From Orientallactaga sibirica (lineage: Eukaryota; Chordata; Mammalia; Rodentia; Dipodidae), in contig JAEOAD010000982.1 of the NCBI GenBank assembly GCA_036365145.1, positions 8,644,001 to 8,708,000 on the forward strand: a stretch of DNA of 64,000 bases, in the 5' to 3' direction. Under the pieces are notes generated by a model that did no database searches, was not told the DNA's origin, and saw only the letters and a program-made list of their open reading frames with translations. Position numbers and translations under genes: made by a program. This document shows, piece after piece, positions 43,435 to 52,759 of this stretch (position 1 is the stretch's first letter; each line of letters begins with the position of its first letter).

Positions 43435-43883
43435 TGAGATGAACTTCCAGACCAGGCACAGTTATGGAGGAAGGGATATTATTTATTGAAGCTTACAGAT
43501 CCAGGGGAAGTTCCATAATGGCAAGAGAAGCAGCCTGCTCTTCACAGGACCAAGGAGAGAAAGACAAAGCCAACCAGCCACCACAGCACACAGAGCAAAA
43601 CTACAGCCAAAAGGTCACACAGCACACTTCAGGAACTCCTGCTAGGCACATTTGCATATCTTTACAATGGAATCTCAAACCATCACCACACCTTAAGACC
43701 GGGCCCCCAGTGACCTTGCCTCTAGCAAGGTGATTGCAGATGCAAACTATAAAATAATAAAACACTGAATATATTGGGGGACATATATTCAAACTACCAC
43801 AGGGGGTGAGCATACACATGCATGCATGTGTGGAGGCCAGTGGTCAATGTCAGATGTCTTCATTAGTTGCTCTTCACCTTATT

Positions 43884-44038
43884 TATTTATTTTGTTTTTT
43901 TGAGGTAGGGTCTCACTCTAGCTCAGACTGACTTGGAATTTACTCTGTAGTCTCAGGGTGGCCTTGAACTCACAGTGATCCTCCTACCTCTGCCTCCCCG
44001 GTGCTGGAATGAAAGGCGTGCACCACCACGCCCGGCTC
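43884..44038 (-). mobile_element. B1 SINE
   Basis: From TTATTTTGTTTTTTTGAGG to CACCACGCCCGGCTC, with target duplication CACCTTATT at 43875-43883 and 44039-44047. Confidence 0.93.
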
Positions 44039-44349
44039 CACCTTATTCTTGAGATGCAGTCACTCACTGGATCTAGAACTCACTGATTTGGCTGGACTAG
44101 ATAACCAGCATGCCCCAGGGATTCTCCTATCTATGCCTCCCCCTTGCTGAGATTTCAGACCTTGTCATTCATGAGCCCCAGTGACTCTCTAGTCTCTGCT
44201 CCCCCACAAGATTGGGGTTACAGATATGCATGGCTATGCTCAGCCATCTACATGGATTCTAAACATTCAAACTTGGGTGTTCTTGGGCTCACTCAGGCCC
44301 TCATGCTTGTATAGGAAATGGCTGCCAAACAATCTCTCTAGGCCCTCAT

Positions 44350-44445
44350 GAACGAAATCCAGATGTGTTTGCCCCTTATGGGCAAGTGCAGCATTGCAAC
44401 TTTGCATCTGCTGGGACCTAATTGCCAAACAAGTGTTCTTAGGCT
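44350..44445 (-). mobile_element. tSINE-II fragment
   Basis: GAACGAAATCCAGATGTG, a degraded insert with TTTGCCCCTTATGGGC, and TGTTCTTAGGC. Head and tail are lost and the CTCF-like motif is broken. Confidence 0.8.
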
Positions 44446-44459
44446 TTTAGCATCTCTTG

Positions 44460-44597
44460 GTTTTTTTGAGACAGGATTTTTGAGCACAGGATGGCCTGGA
44501 ACTCACTAGGTAGCCTCCAATGGCCTCCAATATGAGATCATCCTGCCTCAGTCTCCAAAGTGCTGGGTTTACAGGTATGAGCCACCACACCTGACTT
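44460..44597 (-). mobile_element. B1-type SINE
   Basis: TTTTTTTGAGACAGG, AGTGCTGGGTTTACAGG, GAGCCACCACACCTGAC. It contains a short local duplication, CCTCCAATGGCCTCCAAT. Confidence 0.8.
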
Positions 44598-44844
44598 CTA
44601 TTGTTGGAAGGAAGAAACAGAACTCTATTTTCTCTGGATATCAGATGTTTACCAAAATACCGTCATTGACATTGAAAGTTGCAGATCAGAGATATAATGT
44701 TTTTTTTTTAAAAAAAAAATAGCATCTTAAGGCGAATCACTGAAATACTGAAATGGCTTTGGCAGAACGCTTTGATGGAGACCATCAACATGGGAAGGAG
44801 AGTTGGGGATATTTATTAGACAACGTCTTCGTTGATTGATCTTA
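44598..44844. other. single-copy sequence
   Basis: Contains a T10A10 tract at 44700-44719. Nothing else recognised. Confidence 0.4.
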
Positions 44845-45170
44845 GACTGGATGACTTATAAGCAACAGACATTTCTTTCTTATAGTTCTGGAGCCAGAAG
44901 GATCCAAGATTAAGGTGCCAACAGAGCTTATGTTTTGTGAAGGTCTATTTCCCAGTTCAGAGAAGGTTATTTTTCACTGTGTATTTACATGATTAGAAGA
45001 GGTAAGGGAATTCCCTAGGGTCCCTTTTATAAGGATATTTGTATAAATGTTCTGCCCCAGTCACCTAATTTCTTTCTCATAGCCCTACCTCTTAAAGCCA
45101 TCATATTGGAAATTAAGCTTCAACATGGGTGTTTGGAGGGGACACAGACAGGATCAAATTAAATGGAACT
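44845..45170. mobile_element. old interspersed repeat, family not assigned
   Basis: GACTTATAAGCAACAGACATTTC, TTATAGTTCTGGAGCCAG, ATTAAGGTGCCAACAGAG, CCTTTTATAAGGATATTTG, GAAATTAAGCTTCAACATGG and GGAGGGGACACAGACAGG follow the order of a repeat common in placental genomes and related to the piece at 21.2 kb. Confidence 0.6.
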
Positions 45171-46578
45171 AGCCATTAGTTTGGGGGTTCAGCAAGTCTC
45201 TAAAGTGGCTTGACTTTAAAGTCTGCTTTGCTCAGGAGATTTTTTTTTTTTTAGCAATTTCTTTACCAAATTCTGTTAGCAACTTGCCCATCCTTGGGTT
45301 TTGAAACAGCTCTCTGGATGCCATCTCACAGGACCAATTTGGTCTCGCTCTAAATCTTCTATTCACCTTTGTTTACTTTATGATCCCTCCTCTCCACTAG
45401 TCTATAAACTGTGTAGGGAGAGATCATGTCTAATTAATTCCCTGATGCATATGCATACGTAACATAGTGCTCACATATCAATGATGTGTGACAAGTAACT
45501 GCTGAATGAGTCGACGTGTGAGTGAATACATGAATCTGCAGGCCCCAATTTCCTTCTGTGCCATGGAGAAGCATGGTTTTTCAAGTCTCTCACAACCCCA
45601 CCATTCCAGCCCGTGAGGCTAAAGTTCCAAGTGTTCCTCATGTGGGATCGTTGGCCTTTGATTGATCCATTGATAGAATTCAAGGAATCTATGTTTGTGG
45701 GGAAAAAAATACTGCTTTGTTTTGATCAAGCTGAAATGTAGCTTCCTCTTCAATGATAGCCAGGCAACAAACCACAATACTAATAGCAGGATCTGACATT
45801 GTCACAAATGGAATCGTTTATGTTCATCAGTAATTCAGAATTATAATAGAAATTGTGTCTGCCACTCTATTTTGTTACTTAATATGTTAATTAATGCATA
45901 TATTACTATACCACAAGTTTGTTGAATGATCAAATTAATCTGATTTAACCTGAACAAATGCATTAAAGTTTTAATAATTTCATTCCCAAATAATTCTATT
46001 CCTTCATAATCTGACATATTTTACATCAAAACATTTAAGAACATTCTTAGAAGGGGCCTCCAGGTTATAATCACACTGCCAAAAGAATCACAGGTACGAA
46101 CAAGGCCAACATCTCTTATCAGGTGCTGTTTATGTAGGTGGGCTTAGTTTGTACAAGGTACCAAGTTAGATATATATTTTGAGGTATATTACTACTTCAG
46201 TAAAATTTATTTTTTTAATTGGTAATCCTATATCAGAAGCTAATCTAAGAAAGAATATTTGCTTTAAGTAAAGCCAATGAACTAGCAAGAGAAAATTCTA
46301 CTAAAGGGATTGGCAAAAGGATATGAAGAGAGAAGCTTGTTCTTGGCTTGGGCTTTATCATGTCTGCATGTCCCATCTGGACCTGTTATGGCCATTCCAT
46401 GGAGGCTGGCAGAGCCAACTGGAACTGGAGGGGCAGCATGATGTTCTTTGCATCTTCCCTACTCTTTGATTCAGACTGAGACTTCTGAAAGTATTTGAAT
46501 ACTTATTACAGCCACTTGAAACACCAGGACCTGACCACACTGTGATTATATACTGAAGCATGCACATCTCCTGATCTG
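45171..46578. other. AT-rich single-copy sequence
   Basis: About 1.4 kb without recognised repeats apart from a T-run at about 45239-45252. Confidence 0.4.
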
Positions 46579-47660
46579 TCTTTTTTTTTTTTTTTTTGGT
46601 GGTGGTGTTGTTAATTTCTATGTTATTGACAACTTCCATAATTATAGACAATAAACCATGATATTTTCCTCCCCCTTCACTTTCCCCTTCACAACTCCAC
46701 TCTCCATCATATTTCCTTCATCTCCCAATCAGTCAGTCTTTTATTTTGCTGTCTTCATCTTTTTGTCCTATTATACTGGTCTTATGTAGGTAGTGCCAGG
46801 CACTACAAGATGATGGATGTCCAGGCCATTTTGTGTGGAAGAGTGCATTGTAAGGAGCCCTATCCTTCCTTTGGCTCTTACCTTCTTTCTGCCACCTCTT
46901 CTGCTATGGACCCTGAGCCTGGAAAGTGTGATAGAGATGTTTCAGTGCTGAGCACTCCTGTCCCTTCTTCTCAGCACCGTGGTGCCTTCTGAGTCATTCC
47001 AGAGGTCATTGCCATCTGACAAGAGAACCAAAAGTGAAAGTAGCATTAATATATGGGTATGAACATTAAGAGAAGTGCTTACCAGGCAGTTTGGTGATCA
47101 TAATATATGCATTTAGCCAGACACTAGCAGGCGTTACACCCCTAGGGCTCATGACTTCCCTTGTCATAGGTTTTCAATATCAGGCATGTATTCCCTCCCA
47201 TGGAGCAGGCCTCCAGTCCAATTAGAGAGTAGTGGGTTTCCCCCATAACACACATGGCACTATTGCACCCATTGGTTCATTTGGCCTAGCTTGACCAACT
47301 TAATTAAGGTTTGCAGTGTCCACTATTGGTTATTTCCACTGAAGACTTCTTTCTCTCCCATGGAGCTGCATGCAGTGTAGCTTTTCCCAGCTTTCTGCCA
47401 GCTGGTCTGCACAGAGAAGGTTTCCCACTCAGCTCCAGCTAAATTTCTCAGTGACCTTGCATCCCAAGCATGTGGAGTCTTCAGCAATAGGGTCTTACCA
47501 TCTATTTCTGGTGGGAAACCAAGAGCCTCATCACTGGCCTGTAATATTTTGGGGGGCATCAGGGACCTCCCTGGCCAACTCACTGGAAGGTCTCCCATCC
47601 CTGGCACTGAAAATTTTCTAATAACAATCTGAATGTGCCATTGTCCAGAAAAGTAGGATT
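46579..47660 (-). mobile_element. L1 3' UTR, about 1.1 kb
   Basis: T-run (A-tail), GTTATTGACAACTTCCATAA, GCACGTGGT-type text replaced by GCACCGTGGTGCCTTCTG, CCTAGGGCTCATGACTTCC, CAGCAATAGGGTCTTACC. It is the reverse complement of the 28.9-29.9 kb copy in the same order. Confidence 0.82.
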
Positions 47661-48002
47661 ACATATAACTTATTCATACCCTCTTGGATTTTGTTTAACC
47701 ATCCCCCCACCCTTCCTTTACTCTTTCTTTGTAAATGCCTGGATATTCACCAGCTGGAGGTACATATGTTGAGTATAATGTTGTGACTTTTTTAAAAACT
47801 CTAGTCTTTGGGCTCTGGTGAGGGAAACAAAAGCAGACTTCAATGCTTCTCTCTGGCACCTGGACTGGGAAAGTTCCCCAGAGTCCTCCATTTTTCTTCA
47901 TTTCATTGCTCTTTACAAAGACTCACTTTATGGCTTCATTGTTCTTCCTGTATTAATTCTTCTTCTTTGATTTCTGTTCTCATTTTTATTCCATTCACTT
48001 TC
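47661..48002. other. unassigned, possibly diverged L1
   Basis: No clear repeat signature. TTCTTCTTTGATTTCTGTTC near the right end could be antisense L1 ORF2. Confidence 0.35.
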
Positions 48003-48221
48003 TTTTTTTTTTTTAAATTTTTTATGAGAGAGAGAGAGAGAGAGAGAGAGCCTCTAGTAACTGCAATTGAACTCTGGATGGTACACCACCGTGTGCACAT
48101 GTGCAACTTGTGCACTTGTGTCACCTTATGCTTCTTGCTTATATGGCATCTGGAGAGTCAAACATGAATTGTTAGGCAGCGCAGGCAAGTGCCTTAACTG
48201 CTAAGCCACCTCTACAGCCCT
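48003..48221 (-). mobile_element. tSINE-III copy, diverged
   Basis: T-run, (GA)n, GCAACTTGTGCACTTGTGTC body and head TAAGCCACCTCTACAGCCC. Confidence 0.85.
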
Positions 48222-48232
48222 GCTTTTCTTTC

Positions 48233-48446
48233 TTTTTTTTTTTTAATTTGAGAGAGAGAGAATAGGCACTCCAGAGCCTTCAGCCACTTAAACAAACTCC
48301 AGATGCGTGCGCCCCCTTATGTGAATGTGTGACATTGTGTGCTTGTGTCACTGTGTGTCTGGCTTACATGGGACCTGGAGATTCAAACATGAGTTCTTAG
48401 GCTATACAGGCAAGCCCCTTGACTACTAAGCCATCTCTCCAGCCCC
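48233..48446 (-). mobile_element. tSINE II/III intermediate
   Basis: T-run, ATGCGTGCGCCCCCTTATG as in form II, followed by GTGTGCTTGTGTCACTGTG as in form III, head TAAGCCATCTCTCCAGCCCC. It mixes diagnostic features of both forms. Confidence 0.85.
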
Positions 48447-48555
48447 CTGTTTTTCTTTCTCTCTAACTCTTTGAAATGGAAACAGAGATTGCTGATGTTC
48501 AACCTACATATAAATATATGTATACTATCTTTTCCTCTGTGTACTGTTTTAGCTG
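48447..48555 (-). mobile_element. antisense L1 ORF2 fragment (left part)
   Basis: CCTCTGTGTACTGTTTTAGC and TGCACCCTTAAGTTT correspond to an antisense stretch in the middle of mammalian L1 ORF2. The right continuation lies at 49765-50160. Confidence 0.55.
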
Positions 48556-48562
48556 CACCCTT

Positions 48563-49131
48563 AAGTTTATTTATTTATTTTTTTGAGAGAGAGAAAGAGA
48601 CAGATAGAGAATGAGAATATGGGTACTTACTTGTGGTAGTTTGAATTGATGTCCCTCAATATATTCAGTGTTTTATTAGTTTATAGTTTGCATCTGCAGC
48701 CCCTTGGCTGGAGGCAGTGTCTCTGGGCAGATCTTAAGGTGTGGAGGTGGATTTGAGATTCCGTTGTAAAGATATGCAAAGTGTGCCCAGTAGGCGTTCC
48801 TGAGGTGTGCTGTGCTGTGAGGCTTTTGCCTCTCTCTCTCTCTTGCCTGGTCCTGTGAAGGCAGGCCACTTCTTCTGCCATGATGGAACTTCCCCTGGAT
48901 CTGTAAGCTTCAATAAATATCCCTTCCTCCATAACTTTGCCTGGCCTGGCAGTTCATCTCAGCAAACCTGAAGCTGTCTGCTACATTACTCCAGGGGCTT
49001 CAGCCACTGCAAATGAACTCCAGATGCATGTGCCACTTTGGGCATCTGGCTTACATAGGTCCTGGAGAATCAAACCTGGTTCCTTTGGCCTTGTAGGCAA
49101 GTGTGTTAATTGCTAAGTCATCTCTCCAGAC
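48563..49131 (-). mobile_element. tSINE-I hosting an ERVL-type solo LTR
   Basis: SINE parts are 48563-48631 and 48986-49131. The outer duplication CACCCTT lies at 48556-48562 and 49132-49138. The head is CTAAGTCATCTCTCCAGA. Confidence 0.88.
48632..48985 (+). mobile_element. solo ERVL/MaLR-type LTR, perfect TSD
   Basis: TGTGGTAGTTTGAATTG... to ...CTGTCTGCTACA (354 bp), AATAAATATCCC signal. Exact 5-bp duplication TTACT (48627-48631 and 48986-48990) inside a SINE body. Confidence 0.96.
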
Positions 49132-49139
49132 CACCCTTG

Positions 49140-49758
49140 GATTTTTTGCATGTCTATGCATGTGTGTATTGTGTGTGCTTACATATGTGTGGGTACATAT
49201 CTGTGTGCAGGTGCACATGTATTTGTGTTTATGTGGGTGTAGAAGCCAGAGGTCAACATCGGGTGTCTTCCTCAATTGCTCCCCACTTTATTTATTTATT
49301 TATTTTTGGGAGAGAGGCAGAAAGAGAGAGAGAGACAGAGAGGGAGGGAGAGGAAGACAGATAGAGATGGGCACGCTAGCAGTCTCTCAGCTGCTGTGAA
49401 TGAATCCAGATGCGTGCGCCCCCTTGTGGTCAAGTGCGGCATTACGCCCTTGCGTCACTTTGCATCTGGCTAAACGTGGGACCTGGAGATTGGAACCGGC
49501 ATTCTTAGGCTTAGGAGGCAGGCGCCTTAACCACTAAGCCATCTCTCCAGCCCTCCACTTTAGTTTTGAAACAGAGTCTCCCACTGTGCTTGGTACTCAC
49601 CAATTCAGCTAGATTAGCCTCCAGTCTCTGCCTCTCCAGTTCTGGGATCATAGACATTCACCGCCATGCTCAGCTTTAATGTGGCTGTTTGGGATACAAA
49701 CTAAGACACTCATGCTTGCACAGCAAGCACTTTAGTCTCTAAGCCACTTCCCCAGCTC
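49140..49758 (-). mobile_element. B4 SINE hosting a tSINE-II
   Basis: TG-rich tail at 49150-49240, AGAAGCCAGAGGTCAACATC, interruption, then TTTGAAACAGAGTCTCCCAC and a head ending AAGCCACTTCCCCAGC. Confidence 0.82.
49305..49552 (-). mobile_element. tSINE-II copy
   Basis: GA-rich start, GC-rich insert, head AAGCCATCTCTCCAGCCC. Flanks TCCCCACTTTA and CCTCCACTTTA. CTCF-like motif at 49414-49432 is intact. Confidence 0.94.
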
Positions 49759-49764
49759 CAAATC

Positions 49765-50160
49765 CTTAAGGATTTTGATTTGCATTATCTTGCTATGTCA
49801 TTCAATTTAAAATATTGTTTACATTGTGATTTCTTTTTTGGAATGTGAATTATTTAGAAGCATATTGCTTAATTTCAATCAGTTGCTAGTTTTCTATTAC
49901 TTTTAGTTGTTGGTTTCTAGCTTAATATCATTATGATCAGAAAATACACTATGAATAATTTCCATCTTTTGAGACTTGATTGATAATCTATTATCTAGCA
50001 ACTTTTGGCAAATGTTTTTGTATGCTTGAAACAGAATTTGTATTCTGCCATTGTTGGGAAATGCTCTCTGCTGTTTAATCTTTCATATTTTGTTACAGTT
50101 TTGTATCACTTCATATTTTGTTATAGCTTTGTCTCTTCTGTGTACCCAGACGTTTTATCT
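49765..50160 (-). mobile_element. antisense L1 ORF2 fragment (right part)
   Basis: TTAATTTCAATCAGTTGC, TTGGTTTCTAGCTTAATATC, ATTATGATCAGAAAATACAC and GTATTCTGCCATTGTTGGG match antisense L1 ORF2 order. Degenerate, with no long frame. Confidence 0.7.
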
Positions 50161-50162
50161 TA

Positions 50163-50500
50163 TGGGCACGTGTGCTCATGTGTGTGAGTGCAGGCACACA
50201 CGTCTAGGCACATGTGTAAAGCTCACAGGACCACCGTGAGTGTCAATCCTGCCCTCCACCTTGTTAGAGACAGGGCCTTTATTTTTTGTTCACTGCTGCA
50301 TATATCAGGCTAGCTAACCCAGGAGATTCAGAAGATCCCTCTGTTTTCACCTCCCATCTCCCAATAGGAGTGATGGAATTTACTTAAGTAAATTTGCTTA
50401 AATTACTGTATCCAGCTTTATGTGGGTTGTGGGCATCTGAACTCAGCTCTCAAGCTTACACAGCAAGCACTTTTACCCTCTGAGACATCTATCCAGCCCT
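50163..50500 (-). mobile_element. B4 SINE, diverged
   Basis: TG/CA-rich tail, CCACCTTGTTAGAGACAGGG, TATGTGGGTTGTGGGCATC, head CTGAGACATCTATCCAGCCC. The body includes an 18-bp palindrome AATTTACTTAAGTAAATT. Confidence 0.75.
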
Positions 50501-50771
50501 TGCTCAGACTTTGATGTCACTACTTACACTGAGTACTCCCCTAACTCGAACCCTGAAGCTACTGAGCTCCTCTTCACCTAATTACATGTGAATTACATGC
50601 ATTTGAATAGCCAGCGCTTATTTTCCCCTCTACTTTTGGGGAGGCACTGTTAGTAATAGCTGCCCTCTATCTGGGAGATTTGCCTCAGTGTTCACATCTA
50701 GAAATGGAGCAGTGTTATGAGAAACTGCTTCACTTCCAGAGTGATCCAAATTAAGGTCTGCCTCCCTAGTA

Positions 50772-50817
<46 letters not shown>

Positions 50818-51722
50818 TTGATTTTCTTTCTAGGGGCAGGTAGTAAATGTCATGAATGGCCATGGATGGGGGACTTCAGGGAACCTGGGCTCTAGGCTTA
50901 TATGGTGCATCTGAAAAGCAAACTACAGATTGTGACAGCCACATGGTTATGGTAAGAAGTCTCTCTCGGTACCTATTACACTGACTCCCAAAGAGAATCG
51001 GAAGCAAAGTGGAATCCCAGCTGTGGTATTTGTGGACTCATAAGTAGTATGGGAAGGGATATGCACATCTGGAATTTACAAATATGGGGGAAAGGGTGCA
51101 CTAGTACTCCTCCTCCAGTTAACATTCCGTGTGAAGCCATCTCCACAGCAACGCCGGCTAAATATCCTCATGGCTTGCAGTGCCGCCACTTAGGTAACAT
51201 CACCCCCATATATGTTTCCTTCCAATCTTCAAATGATGTTAGGATAAAACAATCGCAAACTGTGAGCAAACGCTGAAGAAAATCATTACAAAAGTAAGAG
51301 AGCAGATTAGCGGATGCCAGAAGTGCAATGTTCCACCTGGAGTGATGGTATTAAAGAGGTGGAAGCACAAAAAAATAAGGGCTCAGAAGTACATTTGTTT
51401 GGGGACAGTAGATTACAGAATCTTGACGTGTCCATTGAGTGTGAAGATTTCAAATAAGAGTTCACTATCTGTGGCCTTGATTGAAGGGGCTGATCGAAAT
51501 GTGTGGAGAAATGGCTCTGGGTAATCAAGAGCTTATCCTCCATGGCTGGTACATGCATCCAATTCTCTGTATAGGTTCAGGGTTAAGTTAGCCCAAAGTG
51601 CCGAGATATTTCTTTCTGAGTAGAAACTTAAAAAGAGAGAGATTAATGACACAAACTGAAGTCTTATTCCCACAACTGGATTTGGGACTAAAAATGATTT
51701 TTTGGTCATCTTCTTCCACCTG
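50501..51722. other. single-copy sequence with a (CA)n
   Basis: About 1.2 kb. (CA)n microsatellite at about 50775-50815. No other repeat or coding pattern recognised. Confidence 0.4.
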
Positions 51723-51723
51723 C

Positions 51724-51787
51724 CTTTCTTTTCTTTTCTTTTCTTTTCTTTTCTTTTCTTTTCTTTTCTTTTTTTTCTTTTCTTTTT
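51724..51787. repeat. (TTTTC)n microsatellite
   Basis: About a dozen pentamer units forming the expanded tail of the adjacent tSINE-II. Confidence 0.92.
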
Positions 51788-52020
51788 TGGAGAGACAGAG
51801 AGAGGTAGAGAGAGAGAGGGACACAGATACAGGATGGGCATGCCAGCAGCATCTTAGCTGCTGTGAACGAACTCCAGATGCGTGCGCCCCTTTGTGGGTA
51901 AGCTCTGCATTGCGCCCTTGCATCACTTGACGTCTGGCTAAACGTGCGACCTGGAGAATCAAATGGGCGTTCTTAGGCTTAGCAGGCAGGTGCCTTAACC
52001 CCTAAGCCATCTCTCCAGCC
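51788..52020 (-). mobile_element. tSINE-II copy
   Basis: GA-rich start, GC-rich insert, head AAGCCATCTCTCCAGCCC. CTCF-like motif at 51882-51900 (one C changed to T, TGTGGGTA flank). Confidence 0.93.
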
Positions 52021-52491
52021 CCCTCCCACCTTTCTAAATTCCTTCTGACCTCAGCTAGCACCTCTGCAAGTCTTGGCGGCTTATATGGTGAAGTAATCCA
52101 AACCTTACTCCAGGAGAGTGTAAGCCCCATTAACAATTCTATTCTCAAGCTAAGGGTGAAGCGTGTGTCTTTTCAGTTGCAATTGAGCAAGTGAATACTA
52201 GGAGGTAAATCCCCTGGGTTCCAGTGTTCCTCTTTGTTCCACTGTGAATAAGTTGCCCTATCTTCTCTGCTGTTCAGGATCAATTGCTTCTATAACGTGG
52301 CAACTCTTATACTTACTTGGAGGATTCAGGATACAAGTAGCAAAAAGTGTTCAAGTAGCAGCTGGAGTTTGCTGTGTTCTCTGAAGAGAGCCTTGGATAG
52401 CAGGAGTGCACTGCTTTGGGGACATCCTGGTCCTGCAGGGCCTAAGAAACACAAATTTCTCTAGTTCACCCACTGAAGTAATAGACATCAT
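52021..52491. other. single-copy sequence
   Basis: No feature recognised. Confidence 0.4.
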
Positions 52492-52506
52492 CTAGTTTTA
52501 CTTCTT

Positions 52507-52744
52507 TTTCTTAAAATATTTTTTGTTTATTTGTATTTATTTATTTGAGAGCAACACACAGAGAAAGAGGCAGAGAGAAAGAGAGAGAATGGGTACAGCA
52601 GGGCCTCCAGCCACTGCAAATGAACTCCAGATGCATGCACCACCTTGTGCATCTGGCTTTCATGGGTACTGGGGAATCGAGCCTCGAACCAGGGTCCTTC
52701 GGCTTCGCAGGCAAGCGCTTAACCGCTAAGCCATGTCTCCAGCC
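52507..52744 (-). mobile_element. tSINE-I copy, perfect TSD
   Basis: Exact 15-bp target duplication CTAGTTTTACTTCTT (52492-52506 and 52745-52759). The tRNA part has the same extra segment (GAGCCTCGAACCAGGGTCC) as the copy at 21.5 kb, suggesting a subfamily. Confidence 0.95.
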
Positions 52745-52759
52745 CTAGTTTTACTTCTT

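Larger units (their letters stand above)
41805..43801 (-). mobile_element. nearly intact non-autonomous ERVL/MaLR-type provirus
   Basis: LTRs 41805-42193 (389 bp) and 43411-43801 (391 bp) enclose 1217 bp. The outer flanks GGGGG/GGGGG give the 5-bp target duplication. By eye the LTRs differ at about six substitutions plus one small indel cluster, implying a young insertion. A Leu-type primer site and polypurine tract are intact. There is no protease, RT or integrase coding, so mobilisation must have used enzymes in trans. Confidence 0.95.
41770..44345 (-). mobile_element. B4 SINE hosting an ERVL-like provirus and a B1
   Basis: B4 parts: 41770-41804 (TG-rich tail), 43802-43883 (ATGTGTGGAGGCCAGTGG) and 44039-44345 (GGATCTAGAACTCACTG to CCAAACAATCTCTCTAGG). 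The three pieces are collinear once both insertions are removed. Confidence 0.78.
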
